Shown piece after piece: positions 1 through 5,220 of a DNA stretch of 10,173 nucleotides. Location: contig DHWI01000175.1 in NCBI GenBank assembly GCA_002413095.1, positions 35,039-45,211 of the forward strand, written 5' to 3'. Each line of letters begins with the position of its first letter. The first letter of the stretch is position 1. This DNA is from Thermoleophilia bacterium UBA5186 (GTDB taxonomy: Bacteria > Actinomycetota > Thermoleophilia > Gaiellales > Gaiellaceae). The notes under the pieces were generated by a model. It ran no database searches. It had not been told where the DNA came from and saw nothing but the letters and a program-made list of their open reading frames with translations. Position numbers and translations under genes: made by a program.

Positions 1-46
1 TGTGCTCGCGAATCCGCCGCAGGGTGTCGCCGGGGCCGACCGTCAT
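1..46 (-). CDS. Start of a gene downstream of thiD, cut by the window edge (possibly thiM)
   Basis: The thiD stop overlaps an ATG (ATGA arrangement), which opens a reading frame of 15 complete codons to the window edge: MTVGPGDTLRRIREH. The 4-base overlap indicates a translationally coupled second gene of the same TPP-controlled transcript. The LRRIREH stretch resembles the helix just before the substrate-binding LVHCITN motif of hydroxyethylthiazole kinase ThiM, a common neighbour of thiD that makes the thiazole phosphate half of thiamine. Fifteen residues cannot prove this; another thiamine gene such as thiE is possible. The coding start is well supported by context, the identity is not. 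Confidence 0.4.
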   Translation of the reverse strand, partial: MTVGPGDTLRRIREH

Positions 47-816
47 GCCCTTCCTTTCACGTCGAGAGCATCGACGGGACCGTCGCCCGCGCCGAGCTCG
101 GGGAACCCGTGCTCCACGGCGGCGGAGGCCGCCCGGGCCGCGCCTCGCGCCGCCTCGTCCAGGGACAGTCCCCGGGCGAGGAGGGCTGCAAGCGTCGCCG
201 AGTGCGTGCAGCCGGCTCCGTGCGTCGCGGCGACGTCGTGGCGCTCGACCGGGATCTCGACGTGCTCGCTCCCGTCGAAGAGGTGATCGACAGCCTCGCC
301 GTGGCCGCCGGTGACGACGACAGCCGGCGCTCCGAGCTCGTGGATCCGTTCGGCGAGCTCGCGCTTGGGTCCCGGGCCGCCCGCGAGGGCCTCCGCCTCG
401 TGCAGGTTCGGCGTCACGACCGTTGCGAGCGGGAAGAGACGCTGCACGAGCGCATCCACCGCGTCGTCCTCGAGCAGCTTCGCGCCCGACGAGGCGACCA
501 TGACCGGGTCGACGACGAGCGGGACGCGGTGTCCCTCGATGAAGCCCGCCACCGTCTCGATCAACCGACGCGAGAAGAGCATCCCCGTCTTCGCAGCGTC
601 GACGCCCAGGTCGGAGAAGACCGCGTCGAGCTGCGCCACGACGAACGCGGAAGGCAGCTCGTGGATCGCCGTCACGGCAGCCGTGTTCTGAGCGGTGAGC
701 GCGACGAGCGCAGACATCCCATATGCGCCGGCGGCCGCGAAGGCCTTCAGGTCGGCCTGGATCCCGGCCCCGCCGCCCGAGTCGGACGTCGCGATCGTGA
801 GTGCTCGTGGAACCAC
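43..816 (-). CDS. thiD: Hydroxymethylpyrimidine / phosphomethylpyrimidine kinase ThiD
   Basis: ThiD phosphorylates hydroxymethylpyrimidine (HMP) and HMP-phosphate to HMP-diphosphate, the pyrimidine half of thiamine, in the cytoplasm. The 257-residue product has the usual length and ribokinase-fold landmarks: substrate loop SDSGGGAGIQADLK (residues 11-24), KTGML (about 76-80), VVDPVMVASSG (101-111), TPNLHEAEAL (135-144), VVTGG (167-171) and the anion-hole loop HGAGCT with Cys203. The family motif is normally IAGSDSGGGAG; here it reads IATSDSGGGAG. I chose GTG at 816 because an AGGGAG Shine-Dalgarno sits four bases upstream and homology begins at once. A longer frame opening at 885 would translate the riboswitch aptamer and is not credible. 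The stop overlaps the next start, so this is the first gene of a TPP-regulated operon. Confidence 0.95.
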   Translation of the reverse strand: MVPRALTIATSDSGGGAGIQADLKAFAAAGAYGMSALVALTAQNTAAVTAIHELPSAFVVAQLDAVFSDLGVDAAKTGMLFSRRLIETVAGFIEGHRVPLVVDPVMVASSGAKLLEDDAVDALVQRLFPLATVVTPNLHEAEALAGGPGPKRELAERIHELGAPAVVVTGGHGEAVDHLFDGSEHVEIPVERHDVAATHGAGCTHSATLAALLARGLSLDEAARGAARAASAAVEHGFPELGAGDGPVDALDVKGRA

Positions 817-820
817 TTCG

Positions 821-893
821 CTCCCTTCGCCGGTGCGAACCGGATCAGGTTCAACGGGTGTGATCTCAGCCCCCGAGCGGGGCACCCCGGTAT
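821..893 (-). ncRNA. TPP (THI-box) riboswitch in the thiD leader
   Basis: On the minus strand the conserved THI-box elements occur in order: GGGGTGCC, a CCCC-GCTC-GGGG hairpin (P3), GGCTGAGA, ACACCCGTTGAACCTGATC, a CCGG-TTCGCA-CCGG hairpin (P4 region) and the closing GCGAAGGGAG. CTGAGA and ACCTGAT are the pyrimidine-sensing core and the P4/P5 core carries the diphosphate-sensing side. The thiD Shine-Dalgarno AGGGAG (826-821) is the last segment of the aptamer, so binding of thiamine diphosphate should hide it and lower translation. There is no separate terminator hairpin before the GTG, which favours control at translation initiation (inference). Confidence 0.95.
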
Positions 894-897
894 TCCG

Positions 898-925
898 AGG
901 CTAGCATCGACGGGGTGGCGGTCGA
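898..925 (-). promoter_or_regulatory. Candidate promoter of the thiD operon
   Basis: TAGCCT (903-898) fits the TAnnnT -10 hexamer of high-GC actinobacteria and lies just upstream of the TPP aptamer, giving a start site near 891. TCGACC (925-920), 16 bases further upstream, is a weak -35. The match is modest and rests mainly on position. If correct, the -35 lies inside the first codons of the divergent helicase gene. Confidence 0.3.
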
Positions 926-3140
926 GGCTCGCACCTGGGACGACCTGCTCGAAGGCGAGGAGCTCGCGTACTTGACGGAGGAGGCGGCGCGCGAGCCGCG
1001 CCTTGCACCCGTTCCTGAGGAACTCGACCCGCGCGTACGTGCGGCGATCGGCGTCGACGCGCTCTACGCGCACCAGGCCGAGGCGTGGGAGGCCGCGGCG
1101 CGCGGCGAGCACCTGATCGTCACGACCGGCACCGCGTCCGGGAAGACGCTCGCCTTCAACCTGCCCGTGCTCGACACGCTCGCCCGCGACCCAAAGAGTC
1201 GCGCGCTCTACCTGTACCCGACGAAGGCGCTCGCGCAGGATCAGCACCGGACGCTCGCCGGCTACCGGATCCCGAAGCTCAAGCCGGCCATCTATGACGG
1301 CGACACGCCCGGCGAGCAGCGCTGGCAGGTGCGCAAGTGGGCGAACGTGATCCTCTCGAACCCGGACATGCTCCACGTGGGCGTGCTCCCGCGGCACGAC
1401 GCTTGGGGAGACGTCCTGTCGAACCTGCGGTACGTGATCGTGGACGAGGCGCACGTCTACCGCGGCGTCTTCGGGTCGCACGTCGCGAACGTCCTCCGGC
1501 GGCTGCGCCGGCTCGCGCGCGTCTACGGGGCCGAGCCGCAGTTTCTCCTCGCCTCCGCGACGATCGCGAACCCGGCCGAGCTCGCGCACTCGCTGCTCGG
1601 GCTCGACGTGACCGTGATCGGAGACGACGCAGCGCCGCGCGCGGAGCGGACGATCGCGCTCTGGAATCCGCCGCTCCTCGACGAGGAGCTCGGCCTGCGC
1701 GCGAGCCCACTCGGGGAAGCGTCGCGCCTGCTCGCCGACCTCGTCGGGCGCGGACTGCGGACGATCTGCTTCGCCAAGAGCCGCAAGGCCGCCGAGCTGA
1801 TCCACAAGTTCACGGTCGACCGCCTGCAGGACGGGTCCCAACTCGCCCCATACCGAGCCGGCTACACGCCCGCGCAGCGGCGCGAGATCGAACGCCGTCT
1901 GAAGGAGGGCGAGCTGCTCGGGGTCAGCGCCACGAACGCGCTCGAGCTGGGCATCGACATCGGCCTTCTCGACTGCGCGATCTCGGTCGGCTTTCCCGGG
2001 ACGGTCTCGTCGCTTCGCCAGCAATGGGGTCGAGCCGGCCGCCGAGGGCATGGCCTCGCCGTGCTCGTCGCGAGCGAGGACGCGCTCGACCAGTACTTCA
2101 TGCGCGAGCCCGACACGCTCCTCTCGCGTCGCGTCGAGGCGGCGATTCTCGACCACGCGAACCCACGCGTTCTCGACGGCCACGTTCGCGCGGCGGCGTT
2201 CGAGGCGCCACTCGACGACGCCGACCGAGCGACCCTCGGTGACGAGGCGCTGGAGCGCGCCGCTGTACTGCCGGAGCTGAAGCAAACGAAGGCGGGCTAC
2301 GTGTGGGCGGGACGCGACTACCCAGCCGCCCGCGTACCCCTCCGCTCGACCTCGCCGGACTCGTTCACGGTCGTCGAGGCGGCTACGGGATCGGTGCTCG
2401 GCCTCGTCGAGCGGGAGCGCGCGTACTCGACCGTGCACGAGGGCGCGGTGTACCTCCACATGGGCGAGAGCTACGTCGTCCGCGAGCTCGACCAGGTCTC
2501 GCGAGCCGCGGTGGTCACCCCGTTCCGCGGCGACTACTACACGCAGGCGAAGAAGGAGACGCGGACGGAGATCATGGAGCCGGTCCGCGTCGAGCGGCGC
2601 TGCGGCCTCGAGCTCAGCTTCGGCCAGGTCGCCGTGTTCGAGCAGGTCGTCGGCTACGCGAAGAAGTCCGTGCGCGACCAGTCGACGCTCGAGACGGTCG
2701 CCCTTGAGCTGCCCGAGACGTCCTTCGAGACCGAGGCCGTCTGGTACGTCCCGGAGGCCGGGCACCTGGCCGGACTGGAGGAGATGCCGTTGCTCCTCTC
2801 GTCCCTGCACGCCGCCGAGCACTCGATGATCGCGCTCCTCCCCTTGTGGGCGATGTGCGACCGCTGGGACATCGGCGGGCTCTCCACGAACATCCACTTC
2901 CAGACCGGGCGCCCCACCGTGTTCGTCTACGACGGCCACCCGGGCGGCGTCGGGATCACCGAGCGTGGGTTCGACGTCTTCGAGGGCTGGGTCGGCGACA
3001 CCGTGAAGATGCTCGCCGGGTGCCCCTGCGAGCACGGTTGCCCCTCCTGCGTCCAGAGCCCGAAATGCGGCAACCTGAACGACATGCTCGACAAGGGCGG
3101 CGCGCTGAAGCTGCTGGGCCGCATGCTCGACCGCCGTTGA
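915..3140 (+). CDS. mrfA: MrfA-type DEAH-box superfamily 2 DNA helicase with C-terminal cysteine cluster
   Basis: This 741-residue protein is a superfamily 2 helicase of the YprA/MrfA family, which in Bacillus subtilis acts in mitomycin (crosslink) repair. Visible motifs are Walker A TGTASGKT (71-78), motif Ia YPTKALAQDQ (101-110), Walker B DEAH (177-180), SAT (214-216), TNALELGIDIG (340-350) and motif VI QQWGRAGRRG (369-378). The C-terminal MrfA zinc-binding (DUF1998) region ends in a cluster with cysteines 703, 705, 709, 712 and 718, of which four would bind zinc. The start is GTG at 915; no strong Shine-Dalgarno precedes it (GAGG at 897-900 is too distant), so a slightly later start or leaderless translation is possible. 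The B. subtilis partner nuclease MrfB is not next to it; a GNAT gene overlaps its stop instead. The family call is firm, the mitomycin-repair role is by homology. Confidence 0.9.
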   Translation: MAVEARTWDDLLEGEELAYLTEEAAREPRLAPVPEELDPRVRAAIGVDALYAHQAEAWEAAARGEHLIVTTGTASGKTLAFNLPVLDTLARDPKSRALYLYPTKALAQDQHRTLAGYRIPKLKPAIYDGDTPGEQRWQVRKWANVILSNPDMLHVGVLPRHDAWGDVLSNLRYVIVDEAHVYRGVFGSHVANVLRRLRRLARVYGAEPQFLLASATIANPAELAHSLLGLDVTVIGDDAAPRAERTIALWNPPLLDEELGLRASPLGEASRLLADLVGRGLRTICFAKSRKAAELIHKFTVDRLQDGSQLAPYRAGYTPAQRREIERRLKEGELLGVSATNALELGIDIGLLDCAISVGFPGTVSSLRQQWGRAGRRGHGLAVLVASEDALDQYFMREPDTLLSRRVEAAILDHANPRVLDGHVRAAAFEAPLDDADRATLGDEALERAAVLPELKQTKAGYVWAGRDYPAARVPLRSTSPDSFTVVEAATGSVLGLVERERAYSTVHEGAVYLHMGESYVVRELDQVSRAAVVTPFRGDYYTQAKKETRTEIMEPVRVERRCGLELSFGQVAVFEQVVGYAKKSVRDQSTLETVALELPETSFETEAVWYVPEAGHLAGLEEMPLLLSSLHAAEHSMIALLPLWAMCDRWDIGGLSTNIHFQTGRPTVFVYDGHPGGVGITERGFDVFEGWVGDTVKMLAGCPCEHGCPSCVQSPKCGNLNDMLDKGGALKLLGRMLDRR

Positions 3141-3589
3141 TCGAGGTCCGCCCACTGTCGGAGGACGAGGTGGCCCTCGTGGACGACGCGCTGCCGCTGA
3201 ACCGACTCGACCAGTGGCGGCGCGAGCGTTCCACGTTCCTGATCGCCTGGGACGAGGGGCGCCCCGTCGGGCACGCGCACCTCGCCTGGGTCGGGACGAA
3301 GCTCGGCGAACCGGAGATCCAGGACGTGTACGTCGCCGAGGACGCGCGGCGTCGCGGCGTCGCGCGCGCGCTCACGCACGCAGCCGAGACGGAGGCACTC
3401 GCGCGCGGGCACGGCCGCCTCAGCCTCTCGGTCGGCACCGGGAACTTCGCCGCGCAGGCGCTCTACGACCGGCTCGGCTTCGAGGATGCCGGCCTCGAGC
3501 CCGAGCGCGTGCACGGCACGATCATCCTCCGCGGCGAGCCGTTCGAGGTCGACGACACGCTCGTCTACCTCGTCAAGCGGCTGAGCTGA
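3137..3589 (+). CDS. GNAT-family N-acetyltransferase
   Basis: A 150-residue single-domain Gcn5-related acetyltransferase that should transfer an acetyl group from acetyl-CoA to an amine; the acceptor cannot be told. Motif A spans residues 61-79 (IQDVYVAEDARRRGVARAL), with the acetyl-CoA pyrophosphate loop RRRGVA at 71-76. Motif B follows as NFAAQALYDRLGFE (103-116), and the domain closes with a beta-strand near the C-terminus. I chose TTG at 3137 because it overlaps the helicase stop (TTGA) and homology begins directly; the frame runs open much further upstream, but that part shadows the helicase. No Shine-Dalgarno is obvious, so translation is probably coupled to the helicase. The 3' end overlaps the convergent DUF1272 gene by 17 bases. 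Confidence 0.9.
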   Translation: MIEVRPLSEDEVALVDDALPLNRLDQWRRERSTFLIAWDEGRPVGHAHLAWVGTKLGEPEIQDVYVAEDARRRGVARALTHAAETEALARGHGRLSLSVGTGNFAAQALYDRLGFEDAGLEPERVHGTIILRGEPFEVDDTLVYLVKRLS

Positions 3590-3758
3590 CGCGGCGCGGC
3601 CGCGGAACGAGCTCTCCGCCGCAGTTCGGGCACACAGCATCCAGCTCGGCCGCACAGGCCACGCAGAACGTGCACTCGTGGCTGCAGATGCGCGCGTCGC
3701 CGTCCGGCGCAAGGTTGGCATCACAGCGTTCGCAGCGATCCCGCATCTCCAACGCCAC
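3573..3758 (-). CDS. DUF1272 small cysteine-rich zinc-ribbon protein
   Basis: A 61-residue protein that matches the small DUF1272 family in length and pattern. It has eight cysteines in four pairs: CERC (9-12), C25 and C29 of CSHEC, CVAC (32-35) and CPNC (43-46), followed by the typical GGELVPRPRR tail. The spacing suggests two zinc sites; the molecular role of the family is unknown. The start is GTG at 3758, giving VALEMRDRCERC, close to the family's usual N-terminus. A longer open frame to 4193 runs antisense through the ndh gene and has no family similarity. No clear Shine-Dalgarno precedes the GTG, and a TATCCT word seven bases upstream raises the possibility of a leaderless transcript. 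The gene is tightly packed: it overlaps the GNAT gene at its 3' end and begins 18 bases from the divergent ndh start. Confidence 0.85.
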   Translation of the reverse strand: MALEMRDRCERCDANLAPDGDARICSHECTFCVACAAELDAVCPNCGGELVPRPRRVSSAA

Positions 3759-3765
3759 GACGGGC

Positions 3766-3769
3766 AGGA
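3766..3769 (+). promoter_or_regulatory. Ribosome binding site deciding the ndh start
   Basis: AGGA seven bases before ATG 3777 is the only well-spaced Shine-Dalgarno near the start of homology. It supports this ATG over the longer frame opening at 3678, which would run through the DUF1272 gene. Confidence 0.65.
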
Positions 3770-3776
3770 TACGAGC

Positions 3777-5039
3777 ATGGCCCGGGAACGCATCGCGACA
3801 GGCGGAACGCTGATCCTCGGCGGCGGCTTCGCAGGCGGCTACGTCGCACGGCTGCTCGGCAAGCGCGGCTCGACGATCGTCTCGCCCGAGAACTTCATGC
3901 TCTACACGCCGATGCTCCCGGAAGCGGCCTCCGGGACGCTCGAGCCGCGCCACACGGTCGTCCCACTGCGCGTCATGTGTCCCCACGCGGAGTTCGTGCT
4001 CGGGCGCGCGACCGCACACGATCCCGAGCGCGCGCTCGTGCAGGTCGAGACGGAGCAAGACCTGCTGAACATCCGCTACGAGAATCTCGTCGTCGCTCTC
4101 GGAGCGATCTCCCGGACGCTGCCGATTCCCGGGCTCGCGGAGCATGCCCTCGGGTTCAAATCGCTTGCGGACGCGATCTACCTCCGCAACCACATCCTGC
4201 GCCGCCTCGAGGCCGCTTCAGCCGCGTCGAACGACGCTCATCGCCGCCGCGAGCTGACGTTCGTGTTCGTCGGCGCGGGCTACGCCGGGGTCGAGGCGCT
4301 CGCCGAGCTCTCGGATCTGGTGCGCGACGCCCTGCGTTACTACCCAGCGCTCCGTCACGTCCCGCAACACTGGGTGCTCGTCGACGCGGCGCCGAAGATC
4401 CTCCCGGAGATCCCGATGCGCCTGGGGGACTACGCCGCCGCACAGCTCGCCAAGCGCGGCGTCGACATCCGCACGGGAACGACTCTCGACCGGGTCGAGC
4501 CCCATGCCGCGACGCTCTCGGACGGCGAGAAGCTCCTGACGCACACGGTGGTCTGGACGGCAGGCGTGAAGGCGAATCCGCTCCTGAGCCAGTTCGGCCT
4601 GCCGCTCGACGAGCGCGGGCGCGTCGTGGTCGATAGCACGCTGCGGGTCGAAGGGATGCATAACGTCTGGGCGCTCGGAGACGGCGCGCGCGTGCCGAAC
4701 GAGGCAACCCCGGGGCAGCCGGATCCACCCACGTGCCAGCACGCGCTGCGACAGGCGCGCCGGCTCGCGAAGAACCTCCACGGCGAGGCGGAGACGTACC
4801 GCTATCGAATGCTCGGCCAGGTCGCGACGCTCGGCCGGTACAAGGGGATCGCCGACGTGCTCGGCGTGCGGCTTCGCGGCTTTCCGGGGTGGTGGGTGAC
4901 GCGCACCTACCACCTCTACCAACTGCCGCTTTTCTCGCGGAAGCTCCGTGTCGTGACCGATTGGACGACGTCGCTCCTGTTCCGGCGGGACATCGCGGAG
5001 CTGGGCATGCTCGGCCGGCGAGGGCTCGGTGACGGCTGA
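3777..5039 (+). CDS. Type II NADH dehydrogenase-like NAD(P)/FAD-dependent oxidoreductase
   Basis: This 420-residue flavoprotein belongs to the NDH-2 family: single-subunit, non-proton-pumping enzymes that pass electrons from NADH through FAD to membrane quinone. The FAD-binding Rossmann motif is GGGFAGG (15-21), the NADH-binding one VGAGYAG (165-171), and the second FAD motif is WALGDGA (298-304). PPTCQHALRQ (317-326) occupies the quinone-site position where NDH-2 enzymes usually carry AQxAxxQ, here with Cys for Ala. The C-terminal part (about 369-405) holds aromatic and basic amphipathic stretches, such as GWWVTRTYHLYQLP, that anchor such enzymes to the inner face of the membrane. Length is normal. 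ATG 3777 is set by AGGA seven bases upstream. It stands alone, with a likely terminator 39 bases after its stop. A related family member with another electron acceptor cannot be excluded. Confidence 0.88.
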   Translation: MARERIATGGTLILGGGFAGGYVARLLGKRGSTIVSPENFMLYTPMLPEAASGTLEPRHTVVPLRVMCPHAEFVLGRATAHDPERALVQVETEQDLLNIRYENLVVALGAISRTLPIPGLAEHALGFKSLADAIYLRNHILRRLEAASAASNDAHRRRELTFVFVGAGYAGVEALAELSDLVRDALRYYPALRHVPQHWVLVDAAPKILPEIPMRLGDYAAAQLAKRGVDIRTGTTLDRVEPHAATLSDGEKLLTHTVVWTAGVKANPLLSQFGLPLDERGRVVVDSTLRVEGMHNVWALGDGARVPNEATPGQPDPPTCQHALRQARRLAKNLHGEAETYRYRMLGQVATLGRYKGIADVLGVRLRGFPGWWVTRTYHLYQLPLFSRKLRVVTDWTTSLLFRRDIAELGMLGRRGLGDG

Positions 5040-5077
5040 GCTCGACAGAATCGCCGCGGTCGTCCGGGCCGGCATGT

Positions 5078-5115
5078 CTGAGTTAGTGGCTCTGAGCCAC
5101 TACCTCAGTTTTGTT
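5078..5115 (+). terminator. Probable Rho-independent terminator of ndh
   Basis: The stem pairs CTGAG (5078-5082) with CTCAG (5104-5108), then after one T/C mismatch TAGTGGCT (5084-5091) with AGCCACTA (5095-5102), around a CTG loop. TTTTGTT follows directly at 5109-5115. Stem, short loop and T-tract fit an intrinsic terminator for plus-strand transcripts, 39 bases after the ndh stop. Confidence 0.7.
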
Positions 5116-5190
5116 CGACTTGCGCGCATGTTTCGACACACCTGCCGTGGAGGAATGCGGGCTCTGCCCTGGGGCCGAACGCAGCATTTG

Positions 5191-5217
5191 GACTTTGTGG
5201 CTCTGAGCCACTAAGTC
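5191..5217 (-). terminator. Second related hairpin, possible ligD terminator
   Basis: GACTT (5191-5195) pairs with AAGTC (5213-5217), and after a T/T mismatch GTGGCT (5197-5202) pairs with AGCCAC (5206-5211), around a CTG loop. It begins three bases after the ligD stop as transcribed. The minus-strand transcript then reads CAAATGC, with no T-tract, so intrinsic termination is uncertain. It may instead be a repeat, processing site or 3'-end stabiliser. Confidence 0.4.
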
Positions 5218-5220
5218 TGG

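Larger units (their letters stand above)
5078..5217. repeat. Pair of palindromic repeats in the ndh/ligD intergenic gap
   Basis: The 17-base word GTGGCTCTGAGCCACTA occurs twice in the same orientation, at 5086-5102 and 5197-5213. Its first 15 bases form a perfect palindrome. The outer five-base arms differ between copies but each set is complementary. No convincing gene lies in the roughly 80 bases between the hairpins. I found no third copy of the core in the window. Confidence 0.75.

Noticed and set aside
817..885. N-terminal extension of ThiD from a start at 885
   Set aside because: Those codons are the TPP aptamer, and ThiD homology with a proper Shine-Dalgarno begins at GTG 816.
747..3155. 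802-codon open frame antisense to the helicase gene
   Set aside because: It is a high-GC shadow: Arg/Val/Leu/Glu-rich, without recognisable domains, and it lies opposite a gene with all its helicase motifs.
3678..3776. N-terminal extension of the NDH-2-like protein
   Set aside because: The extension runs through the DUF1272 gene; AGGA and ATG 3777 lie right where the FAD-binding strand begins.
3759..4193. Long N-terminal extension of the DUF1272 protein
   Set aside because: The extension is antisense to the start of ndh and unlike the family, whose members are short and begin close to VALEMR.
5029..5214. 61-codon frame overlapping the ndh stop and spanning both hairpins
   Set aside because: Its only pattern is a repeated VALSH, which comes from the two palindromes being a multiple of three bases apart. 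Terminator-like structure explains the region better.
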